This document shows, piece by piece, positions 43,901-53,777 of a stretch of DNA of 64,000 nt. This DNA is from Bradyrhizobium zhengyangense (GTDB lineage Bacteria; Pseudomonadota; Alphaproteobacteria; Rhizobiales; Xanthobacteraceae): positions 1 through 64,000 of the forward strand of contig NZ_JAKLUA010000022.1 of assembly GCF_022012435.1 (NCBI RefSeq). Direction: 5' to 3'. Made by a program: the position numbers and the translations under genes. The number at the start of each line of letters is the position of its first letter. The first letter of the stretch is position 1. The notes under the pieces were generated by a model. It did not search any database. It worked only from the letters and a program-made list of their open reading frames with translations, and was not told the origin of the DNA.

Positions 43901-44219
43901 CGATCTTTCGGTTAACGCCGCGCTTGGCCGGGCGCTGTCGGGCGGGGGTCATGAACACGGCCGGATTACGGCCGCGCTCGACGAATGGCGCGAGCGCGCC
44001 ACCGCGACCTTCCAGTCCGCCTATCGTGAGGCCATGGCCGACCGGCGGCTCTGGCCGGAAGACGCACATTCCGCGGAAAGCATGTTAAGGTTTTTCCTGC
44101 TTGATCTAGCGTTCGACGAGGTAGAGTACGAGCTGTCCCACCGGCCCGAAGGGCTCCATGCGCCGCTGACCGGCCTGCTTCGCATTCTGTCCAGTGCCGG
44201 GAGCGAAGCCCATGCCTAA
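40926..44219 (+). CDS. treS: Trehalose synthase - maltokinase fusion
   Basis: A 1097-residue fusion. Residues 20 to about 560 form a GH13_16 trehalose synthase (maltose-trehalose isomerase): GIGDFAGLTEKLPYL, nucleophile Asp218 (GFRLDAIPYL), Glu260 (LLAEANQWP) and Asp326 (LRNHDEL), all intact. From about 590 on lies a maltokinase-type domain with YVAKIYRRLESG and RHHGDFRLGQTL...IDFDGDP, which would phosphorylate maltose to maltose-1-phosphate. It follows the GlgE-like gene by 10 nt (AAGGA within the stop region) and overlaps glgB by 8 nt. Confidence 0.94.
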   Translation: MNVLSSVDTKKAEAAAIADELWYKDAIIYQLHVKAFADSNNDGIGDFAGLTEKLPYLQDLGVTALWLLPFYPSPGRDDGYDIGDYGAVNPDFGTMKDFKRFIQEAQKRGLRVITELVVNHTSDQHNWFKRARRSPAGSSARDWYVWSDTDQKYQGTRIIFTDTEKSNWTWDPEAGAFYWHRFFSHQPDLNFDNPRVVSAIIQVMKRWLDAGVDGFRLDAIPYLCEREGTSNENLPETHAIIKRLRHELDAYSKGKLLLAEANQWPEDVQEYFGRGDECHMAYHFPLMPRIYMAIAQEDRFPITDILRQTPDIPASCQWALFLRNHDELTLEMVTDVERDYLWTTYANDPRARINVGIRRRLAPLMDNDRRKIELMNSLLLSFPGTPIIYYGDEIGMGDNIYLGDRNGVRTPMQWSPDRNGGFSRADPARLYAPLIMDPVYGYESVNVEAQSRSLSSLLNATKRLISVRKSTLAFGRGTMTFIRPANRAVLAYVRQYRDEVILCVANLSRAAQATELDLSPWKDRIPQEMLGRTRFPAIGELPYMITLGPYGFYWFQLQERDKSEPVVPRAVPEFETLVVPVNSNWVSLARERGVFERDVLPGFLSRTRWYPEHDPKHIKAALTSAVPFSDIGDNRPWIAFFETTDDEVATRYVLPMQIEWVRFDRERFNPRALAAVRQGAREGTLLDVATDQIFIGLFLRGLSQNLVVDENNLRLEFKPTSRFADYTVKEPARIRTVEQSNSTALVDNQYVAKIYRRLESGSNPEIEIGNYLTEVARFPNTPALLGSVELVEGVSRSALGVLHAYVENQGDGWAVTTGYLDRYIDEQRVLPPDEMHRETQEQSPYLHFVAQIGRRLAELHMALAAAKSPDLAPEPIGKADVKRWTTDLKARAERVFDRLADARDGLREADRPLIDQLVAMRATLPGHVNALLPSDIGGLNIRHHGDFRLGQTLIVKDDIFIIDFDGDPHLTLVDKRRKLPAARDVAGLVRSIDLSVNAALGRALSGGGHEHGRITAALDEWRERATATFQSAYREAMADRRLWPEDAHSAESMLRFFLLDLAFDEVEYELSHRPEGLHAPLTGLLRILSSAGSEAHA

Positions 44220-46359
44220 ACTGCCAGCCGAAGCCTACGCCATCATCGAGGGGCGCCACTCCGATCCCTTCCACTATCTCGGGATGCATCCCGAGGGTGG
44301 CAAGAGCGTGGTGCGCGCCTTCCTGCCGGAGGCCTCCAATGTCGAGGCGGTCGGTGAGCATGGCGAAGTCGCGCCGCTCGACCGCGTCCACGATTCCGGC
44401 CTGTTCATCGGCGCCCTGCCCAACGGCTCGAAGCACTACCAGCTTCGCGCCAAATTCGGCGACAAACTCGTCGAGTTCGAGGACGCCTATCGCTTTCCGC
44501 CAATCCTGACCGATTTCGACCTCTATCTGCTCGGCGAAGGCACGCATCAGCGGCTCTACGACAAGCTCGGCGCCCATCCGATGCGGCTGGACGGCATCGA
44601 CGGTATCGGTTTCGTCGTGCTCGCGCCGAATGCGCGGCGGGTGTCCGTGGTCGGCGATTTCAATTTCTGGGACGGGCGGCGTCATCCGATGCGCGTGCGC
44701 GGCGCCGGCTATTGGGAATTGTTCATTCCGCATGCCAAATCCGGCGATCATTACAAGTTCGAGATCATCGGACCGCATGGCCATCTGCTGCCGCTGAAGT
44801 CCGACCCGATGGCGTTTGCCAGCGAAGTGCGGCCGAAGACGGCGTCGATCGTGTTCGACGAGGCGCATCTGCCGCGGCCTCGCCCGGCGCCCGACGGCAT
44901 CAACGCGCTGTCGGCGCCGATGTCGATCTACGAGGTCCATCTCGGCTCGTGGCGGCGCAAGAGCGGCAACGAATGGCTAACCTATCGCGAACTCGCCGAG
45001 CAACTGCCGGCCTATGCCCGCGACATGGGCTTCACCCACCTCGAATTCCTGCCGGTGAGCGAGCATCCGTTCGACGGCTCCTGGGGCTATCAGCCGACCG
45101 GCCTCTATGCGCCGACCAGCCGTTTCGGCTCGCCTGAGGAGTTTGCCGCGCTGATCGATGCCTGCCATCGCGAGGGCATCGGCGTGCTGCTCGACTGGGT
45201 GCCCGGACATTTCCCTGATGATCCGCACGGGCTCGGCAGCTTCGACGGCACGGCGCTGTATGAGCACGCCAACCCGCTGCAGGGCCGCCACCTCGACTGG
45301 GGCACGCTGATCTACAATTACGGCCGCACCGAAGTGACGAACTTCCTCGTGTCGAACGCGCTGTTCTGGCTCGAGCGCTACGCTATCGACGGCCTGCGCG
45401 TCGATGCGGTCGCGTCCATGCTTTATCTGGACTACAGCCGCCCGCCCGGTGCCTGGATTCCGAACCAGTACGGCGGCCGCGAGAACATCGAGGCGATCAA
45501 CTTCCTGCGCCGCTTCAACACCGAGCTGTTCGCGCGCTTCCCGCAGGCGACCACGGCAGCCGAGGAATCCACCGCGTGGCCGCAGGTCTCGCGCCCGGTC
45601 GAATTCGGCGGGCTCGGTTTCGGCTACAAGTGGAACATGGGCTGGATGCACGACACGCTGAACTACATCAGCAAGGATCCGATCCACCGCAAATATCATC
45701 ACGGCGATATCCTGTTCGGCCTGCACTACGCCTTCTCGGAAAACTTCATCCTGCCGCTGTCGCATGACGAGGTCGTGCACGGCAAGCGCTCGATCTTCGG
45801 CCGCATGCCCGGCGACGAATGGCAGCGCTTTGCGAACCTGCGCGCCTATTACAGCTTCATGTTCGGCCATCCCGGCAAGAAGCTGCTGTTCATGGGCGGC
45901 GAGATCGCGCAAAGCCGCGAATGGAATCACGACCAGTCGCTCGACTGGCACCTGCTGGAATACAAGTACCATTCCGGCGTCCAGGCGCTGGTCCGCGACC
46001 TCAACCGGCTCTATCGCGCGGTGCCGGCGCTGCACCAGATGGATTGCGATCAGGCCGGCTTCGAATGGCTGATCACCGACGATGCCAACCGCAATGTCTT
46101 TGCCTGGCTGCGCAAGGGTTTTGACGAGCACGCGCGGTGTCTCGTGGTCATCAACTTCTCACCCAATGTCTATCGCAACTATCGCGTCCCCGTGCCCTTT
46201 GCCGGCAAGTGGAAAGAGGTGTTCAACTCGGACTCCGCCCATTATGGCGGCACCAATGTCGGCAACATCGGCGAGGTGCAAACCGTTGCCGGCAAGTCGC
46301 CCGAGCTTCGTCTCACCATTCCGCCGCTCGCCGCGATCTTCCTCGTTCCGGAAAGCTGA
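44212..46359 (+). CDS. glgB: 1,4-alpha-glucan branching enzyme
   Basis: A 715-residue GH13_9 branching enzyme that creates alpha-1,6 branches in glycogen. Two N-terminal CBM48-like beta regions (FHYLGMHPEGG; RRVSVVGDFNFWDGRRHPM) precede the barrel. Catalytic residues: Asp398 (GLRVDAVASM), Glu451 (TAAEES) and Asp519 (LSHDEVVHGK), with the same spacing as in Escherichia coli GlgB. GGGAG lies 8 nt before ATG 44212, which overlaps the treS stop by 8 nt. Confidence 0.96.
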   Translation: MPKLPAEAYAIIEGRHSDPFHYLGMHPEGGKSVVRAFLPEASNVEAVGEHGEVAPLDRVHDSGLFIGALPNGSKHYQLRAKFGDKLVEFEDAYRFPPILTDFDLYLLGEGTHQRLYDKLGAHPMRLDGIDGIGFVVLAPNARRVSVVGDFNFWDGRRHPMRVRGAGYWELFIPHAKSGDHYKFEIIGPHGHLLPLKSDPMAFASEVRPKTASIVFDEAHLPRPRPAPDGINALSAPMSIYEVHLGSWRRKSGNEWLTYRELAEQLPAYARDMGFTHLEFLPVSEHPFDGSWGYQPTGLYAPTSRFGSPEEFAALIDACHREGIGVLLDWVPGHFPDDPHGLGSFDGTALYEHANPLQGRHLDWGTLIYNYGRTEVTNFLVSNALFWLERYAIDGLRVDAVASMLYLDYSRPPGAWIPNQYGGRENIEAINFLRRFNTELFARFPQATTAAEESTAWPQVSRPVEFGGLGFGYKWNMGWMHDTLNYISKDPIHRKYHHGDILFGLHYAFSENFILPLSHDEVVHGKRSIFGRMPGDEWQRFANLRAYYSFMFGHPGKKLLFMGGEIAQSREWNHDQSLDWHLLEYKYHSGVQALVRDLNRLYRAVPALHQMDCDQAGFEWLITDDANRNVFAWLRKGFDEHARCLVVINFSPNVYRNYRVPVPFAGKWKEVFNSDSAHYGGTNVGNIGEVQTVAGKSPELRLTIPPLAAIFLVPES

Positions 46360-46362
46360 CCG

Positions 46363-48441
46363 ATGCGTCTGACTGCTGGATCGCCCGCGCGCCTCGGTGC
46401 AAGCTGGGACGGACGCGGCACCAACTTCGCGCTGTTCTCAGCCCATGCGCAGAAGATCGAGCTGTGCCTGTTCGACAGCCAGGGCCGGCGCGAGCTCGAG
46501 CGCATCGAGCTGCCGGAGCGCACCGAGGACGTCTGGCATGGCTATCTCAACGACGTCTCGCCGGGCCAGCTCTACGGCTATCGCGTGCATGGCCCTTATG
46601 AGCCCGAGCACGGCCACCGCTTCAACGCCAACAAGCTGCTGCTCGATCCCTACGCCAAGCGCCTTGCCGGGCGCCTGGTCTGGAGCGATGCGCATTTCGC
46701 CTATCGCACCGGCTCGGCGCGCGAGGATCTCTCGTTCGATCGGCGCGACAATGCGCGCGGCATGCCCAAGGCCGTCGTGGTCGACGAGACCTTCAACTGG
46801 GGCCGGCGCGAGATAAGGCCCAACATCCCCTGGGAAGACACCATCATCTACGAGGCTCACGTCAAGGGCCTGACCCAGAAGCGCGACGACGTGCCGCCGA
46901 ATTTGCGCGGTACCTATGGCGGGCTGTCGTCGCCGGCGATGATCGAGCATTTGAAGAAGCTCGGCGTCACCACCATCGAATTGCTCCCGATCCACAGCTT
47001 CGTCGACGACCGCGTGCTGGTCGAGAAGAAGCTCGCCAATTACTGGGGCTACAACACGCTGTCCTTCTTCGCGCCGGAGCAGCGCTATGCCCAGGACAAC
47101 GCGCTCGATTCCTTCCGCACCACCGTGGCGCGCCTGCACGATGCCGGCATCGAGGTGATGCTCGATGTGGTCTACAACCACACCGCCGAGGGCAACCATC
47201 TCGGCCCGACGCTGTGCTATCGCGGCATCGACAACGCCTCCTATTACTGGCTGAACCGCGAGAACCCGCGATATTACGACGACTTCACCGGCTGCGGCTC
47301 CTCGGTGAACCTCACTCATCCGCGGGTGCTGCAGATGGTGATGGATAGCTTGCGCTACTGGGTCGAGGTCTGCCATGTCGACGGCTTCCGCTTCGACCTT
47401 GCCACCACGCTCGCGCGCGGCCCGAACGGTTTTGATCGCGGCATCTCGTTCCTGACTGCAATCCGGCAGGATCCGGTGCTCGCCACCGTCAAGCTCGTCG
47501 CCGAACCCTGGGATCTCGGCCTCGGCGGCTACCAGGTCGGCGCCTTCCCCTCGCAATGGTCGGAGTGGAACGATCGCTATCGCAGCGCCATGCGCCGCTA
47601 CTGGAGCGGCGAAGGCAGTCTGATCGGCGATATCTCCAGCCGCATGACGGCCTCCTCCGACCTGTTCAATCACGATGGCCGCCGGCCGCGCGCCAGCATC
47701 AACCACATCACGGTCCATGACGGCTTCACGCTGGCCGATCTCTTCAGCTACAACGACAAGCACAACGAGGCCAATGGCGAGGACAATCGCGACGGCTCCA
47801 ACGACAACCACAGCAACAATTGCGGTGTCGAGGGCCCGACCGACGATCCCAAGATCCTCGGCCTGCGCCGCCAGCTTCGCAAGAACGTGCTGGCCTGTCT
47901 GATGCTGGCGCAGGGTATTCCCTTGATCCTTGCTGGCGACGAGGTCGGCAATTCGCAATCCGGCAACAACAACGCCTATTGCCAGGACAACGAAGTAGGC
48001 TGGGTCGGCTGGGACAATCTCGGCAAGGACGGCGACGACATGGTCGATTTCGTCGCTGACCTCGCTGACGTCAGGCGAAAATTCTCGCAGTTGCGCAGCC
48101 ATCGCTGGCTCGACGGCCGCCCCAAGGACGGCATCTCCTACGGTGCGCTGTGGCTGACGCCCGAAGGCAACGAGATGACGGACAGCGACTGGACATTTCC
48201 GGACGGCCGGTTCCTTTCTTATGTGATGGGACCGATGGAACCGGGCAGCGCGGCGATCTTTATCGTACTGAACGCCGCCCCCGAAGAGATCGCATTCAAA
48301 TTGCCCAAAATGCCCGAATACAAGAGCTGGCAGCAGATCCTCAATACGACGGATGCCAAGCTGAACAGCGTTGATTTCATGTCTGGAAGCGACAGCAAGG
48401 CGCCGCCGCGCTCCGTGCTCGCGTTCGCGGGGGCGCTATGA
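46363..48441 (+). CDS. glgX: Glycogen debranching enzyme
   Basis: A 692-residue GH13_11 isoamylase-type debranching enzyme that cleaves alpha-1,6 branches. N-terminal CBM48 region (SPARLGASWDGRGTNFALFSAHAQKIELCLFD). The barrel has YEAHVKGLT, GFRFDLATTLAR (nucleophile), LVAEPWDLG (acid) and HDGFTLADL. It sits 3 nt after glgB and overlaps treZ by 4 nt, so linear glucan freed by debranching can feed TreYZ. Confidence 0.95.
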   Translation: MRLTAGSPARLGASWDGRGTNFALFSAHAQKIELCLFDSQGRRELERIELPERTEDVWHGYLNDVSPGQLYGYRVHGPYEPEHGHRFNANKLLLDPYAKRLAGRLVWSDAHFAYRTGSAREDLSFDRRDNARGMPKAVVVDETFNWGRREIRPNIPWEDTIIYEAHVKGLTQKRDDVPPNLRGTYGGLSSPAMIEHLKKLGVTTIELLPIHSFVDDRVLVEKKLANYWGYNTLSFFAPEQRYAQDNALDSFRTTVARLHDAGIEVMLDVVYNHTAEGNHLGPTLCYRGIDNASYYWLNRENPRYYDDFTGCGSSVNLTHPRVLQMVMDSLRYWVEVCHVDGFRFDLATTLARGPNGFDRGISFLTAIRQDPVLATVKLVAEPWDLGLGGYQVGAFPSQWSEWNDRYRSAMRRYWSGEGSLIGDISSRMTASSDLFNHDGRRPRASINHITVHDGFTLADLFSYNDKHNEANGEDNRDGSNDNHSNNCGVEGPTDDPKILGLRRQLRKNVLACLMLAQGIPLILAGDEVGNSQSGNNNAYCQDNEVGWVGWDNLGKDGDDMVDFVADLADVRRKFSQLRSHRWLDGRPKDGISYGALWLTPEGNEMTDSDWTFPDGRFLSYVMGPMEPGSAAIFIVLNAAPEEIAFKLPKMPEYKSWQQILNTTDAKLNSVDFMSGSDSKAPPRSVLAFAGAL

Positions 48442-50192
48442 GGCCATCCTTCGGGGCGAAGCCGACCAAGGACGGCGTGTCGTTCCGACTGTGGGCGCCC
48501 GGCGCGCGTCGCGTCGACCTCCTGCTCGAGCGGCGGCACGCGATGCAGCGCCGGCAGGATGGCTGGTATGTCGCCGAAATCGCGGGCTTGCCAGTCGGCA
48601 GCCCCTACAGGTTCAGGATCGACGACGAGATCGACGTCCCCGATCCGGCGTCTGCATTCCAGCCCGAGGATGTGTTCGGCCCGAGTGAGGTGATCGATCA
48701 CGACGCCTTCAAGTGGCGCGCGAAGGATTGGCGCGGCCGCCCCTGGGAAGAGACGGTGCTGATCGAGACCCATGTCGGCACCTTCACGCGCGACGGCACT
48801 TACCGCGCCATGATCGACAAGCTCGATCATCTGGTCGTATCAGGCATCACCGCGCTGGAGCTGATGCCGCTGGCCGATTTCGCCGGCCGCCGCGGCTGGG
48901 GCTATGACGGCGTGCTCTGGTACGCGCCCGACAGTGCCTATGGCCGCCCGGAAGATCTGAAGACGCTAATCGACGAAGCGCATCTGCGCGGGCTGATGGT
49001 CTTCCTCGACGTGGTCTACAATCACTTCGGCCCCGAAGGAAATTATCTCGGCCGCTATGCACCAACCTTCTTCACCGACGCGCACACGCCCTGGGGCAGC
49101 GCGATCGATTATCGCGTGCCGCAAGTGCGGGCCTTTGCGGTCGAGAATGCGCTGTCCTGGCTGACCGACTATCGCTTCGATGGTTTGCGACTCGATGCCG
49201 CCAACCACATCATGGCGATTCCCGGCGAGCAGTCGATGCTGCACGACCTCAGCGCCGCCGTCGGCGAGCTTGCCAAGGCCACCGACCGACACATTCATCT
49301 CGTGCTGGAGAATGGCGATAACCGCGCCAGCATGCTCGACGCCGCGCAGGAGCCGCCGAGCGGCAAATATCGCGCGCAGTGGAACGACGACTATCATCAC
49401 GTCTGGCACGTGATGCTGACCGGCGAGCTCAACGGCTATTACGGCGACTACCAGACGCCGCGCATGGACCTCGCGCGCGCGCTCGCCTCGGGCTTCGTCT
49501 ATCAGGGCGAAATCTCGGAATTCTGGGGCAAGAAGCCGCGCGGCGAAGCCAGCGGCGAGCTGCCGCCGGCGACCTTCGTCACCTTCCTGCAAAACCACGA
49601 CCAGATCGGCAACCGCCCGCTTGGCGACCGCCTCGAGAGCCTGGCCTCGCCGCAGCAGATCGAGGCCGCGCTCGCAGTGACGCTGCTCGCGCCGATGGTG
49701 CCGATGCTGTTCCAGGGAGAAGAATGGGGCTCGAAGGTGCCCTTCCCGTTCTTCTGCGATTTCCAGGGCGGCCTTGCCGATGCCGTGCGCAAGGGCCGCA
49801 AGCAGGAATATGCCTGGGCCTACGCGACATACGGCGACGAAGTGCCCGATCCGCTTGATCCGGCCACGCCGCAATCGGCCGTGCTGGACTGGACCGGTCG
49901 CACGCCCGAACAGGACGCGCGGCTGGCGCTGGTGCGCAATCTCCTCGCGCTTCGCCACAGGGAGATCATGCCGCGGCTGAAGGGCGCGCGGTTCGGCGAT
50001 GCCGTGGCTGAAGACAACGGCCTGCTCAATGCGCACTGGCGCATGGGCGACGGTACGACGCTGCGGCTCACGGCCAATCTGTCCGACAAAGACATCGCGC
50101 ATTCCAACAACAATGCAGGCACGCCGATCTGGGGCGGCGCGGCCGGCGACCGACTTCCGCCCTGGTCGGTGGTTTGGCATCTCGGAGGTTGA
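48438..50192 (+). CDS. treZ: Malto-oligosyltrehalose trehalohydrolase
   Basis: A 584-residue GH13_10 enzyme releasing trehalose from maltooligosyl-trehalose made by TreY. N-terminal CBM48 region (FRLWAPGARRVDLLLE). Barrel motifs: ETHVGTFTRDGTY, LDVVYNHFGPEGNYL, GLRLDAANHI (nucleophile), LVLENGDN (acid) and LQNHDQIGNR. ATG 48438 overlaps the glgX stop (ATGA). treY follows after one base. Confidence 0.95.
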   Translation: MRPSFGAKPTKDGVSFRLWAPGARRVDLLLERRHAMQRRQDGWYVAEIAGLPVGSPYRFRIDDEIDVPDPASAFQPEDVFGPSEVIDHDAFKWRAKDWRGRPWEETVLIETHVGTFTRDGTYRAMIDKLDHLVVSGITALELMPLADFAGRRGWGYDGVLWYAPDSAYGRPEDLKTLIDEAHLRGLMVFLDVVYNHFGPEGNYLGRYAPTFFTDAHTPWGSAIDYRVPQVRAFAVENALSWLTDYRFDGLRLDAANHIMAIPGEQSMLHDLSAAVGELAKATDRHIHLVLENGDNRASMLDAAQEPPSGKYRAQWNDDYHHVWHVMLTGELNGYYGDYQTPRMDLARALASGFVYQGEISEFWGKKPRGEASGELPPATFVTFLQNHDQIGNRPLGDRLESLASPQQIEAALAVTLLAPMVPMLFQGEEWGSKVPFPFFCDFQGGLADAVRKGRKQEYAWAYATYGDEVPDPLDPATPQSAVLDWTGRTPEQDARLALVRNLLALRHREIMPRLKGARFGDAVAEDNGLLNAHWRMGDGTTLRLTANLSDKDIAHSNNNAGTPIWGGAAGDRLPPWSVVWHLGG

Positions 50193-50193
50193 T

Positions 50194-52977
<2,784 letters not shown>

Positions 52978-52980
52978 CGC

Positions 52981-53298
52981 TCATTTCCCCTCATCCTTGG
53001 TCAGTAGCAATTGTCCGCGCTTGCGGATGGTCGCCTGCGCCATCTCGGCGAAGCGCTGCAGCAGCCACGGCAGCACCACCTGAACCTTGACGTAGTCGTC
53101 GGCGACGTCGACCTGCCCGCTCGCGATCTGGCCGAGCGCGCGGACGCGGAAAATCATGCTGTCGCCGCTCCAGCGTTCCTCCTCGATCTGCATCACGGGA
53201 ATGCTGGCGGCAGCGCGGCCGAGCCCGGTCTTGAGCCGGCGCACGGCTTCCTCGCGACCGAGGCGATGTGGAATGGAGACGACAAGCGGTGCTGACAT
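52981..53298 (-). CDS. Polyhydroxyalkanoic acid system family protein
   Basis: A 105-residue protein of the PHA-granule-associated family. It contains LVVSIPHRLGREEAVRRLKTGL at the N-terminus, GQVDVADDYVKVQVVLPWLLQRFAEMAQATI near the C-terminus, and the intervening WSGDSMIFRVRALGQ. Its role is inferred from family naming only; no PHA synthase or phasin gene is nearby. It is convergent with treY, 3 nt between stops. Confidence 0.85.
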   Translation of the reverse strand: MSAPLVVSIPHRLGREEAVRRLKTGLGRAAASIPVMQIEEERWSGDSMIFRVRALGQIASGQVDVADDYVKVQVVLPWLLQRFAEMAQATIRKRGQLLLTKDEGK

Positions 53299-53393
53299 GG
53301 CCCTGCCCTTTGGTGACTGATCCTCACATAGTCATGCCCGGTGGAGCCGCAAAGGTTCCATGCAAGTCGGAGCTGTCGCCCCGTTTCAAATCC

Positions 53394-53418
53394 GGAACTT
53401 TAAAACCCTGGGCAAGTT
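53394..53418 (+). promoter_or_regulatory. Sigma EcfG-type promoter of the DUF3309 gene
   Basis: GGAAC (53394-53398) and GTT (53416-53418) are separated by exactly 17 nt. The spacer contains AAAACCCTGG, which also occurs in the spacer of the ku promoter at 56495. The -10 is 62 nt before the ATG at 53481. Confidence 0.65.
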
Positions 53419-53480
53419 GCCCTCCGCACAACGGGACAGGTTGCAACGACCCTTTCGACAAAGGGCTGGAGGAGATTCTC

Positions 53481-53645
53481 ATGTCTATCGGTACGATCAT
53501 TCTGATCATCCTGGTTATCGCGCTGCTCGGCGGCTTCAGCGGCATCGGCGGCGGCCCGTTCTACGGCACCGGCTATTACGGCGGCGGCGGCCTTGGGCTC
53601 GTCATCGTCATTCTGCTGATCCTGCTGCTGATGGGCCGGATCTAG
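53481..53645 (+). CDS. DUF3309 family small membrane peptide
   Basis: A 54-residue peptide with two hydrophobic stretches (IGTIILIILVIALLGG and LGLVIVILLILLLMG) joined by a Gly-rich turn. This is the DUF3309 layout, common in alphaproteobacteria and often stress-induced. GGAGGAG lies 6 nt upstream of ATG 53481. The open frame extends upstream but crosses the promoter. The function is unknown; it is probably an inner-membrane hairpin. Confidence 0.88.
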   Translation: MSIGTIILIILVIALLGGFSGIGGGPFYGTGYYGGGGLGLVIVILLILLLMGRI

Positions 53646-53663
53646 CACCACAACGAGGATCTC

Positions 53664-53754
53664 GTAGGGTGGGCAAAGGCGCACTTGCGCCGTGCCCACC
53701 TTCCCTCTCCGTAACAGGCAGATGGTGGGCACGCGCCGCTTTGCCCACCTTACG
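53664..53754. repeat. Palindromic repeat, GTAGGGTGGGCAAAG type
   Basis: The left arm GTAGGGTGGGCAAAGGCGC and right arm GCGCCGCTTTGCCCACCTTAC pair across a middle that contains its own GTGCCCACC and GGTGGGCAC arms. This is a frequent dispersed repeat of Bradyrhizobium. It lies between the convergent DUF3309 and ligD genes and may terminate both. Confidence 0.8.
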
Positions 53755-53777
53755 GGAGTTGCGCCCGTAGCTCCGGC

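Noticed and set aside
46438..48102. A 554-codon open frame on the minus strand opposite glgX
   Set aside because: Antisense shadow; the plus-strand gene has all GH13 motifs.
53335..53359. GGAAC on the minus strand upstream of the PHA-system gene
   Set aside because: The expected GTT at 17-18 nt is absent, so the match is half a motif.
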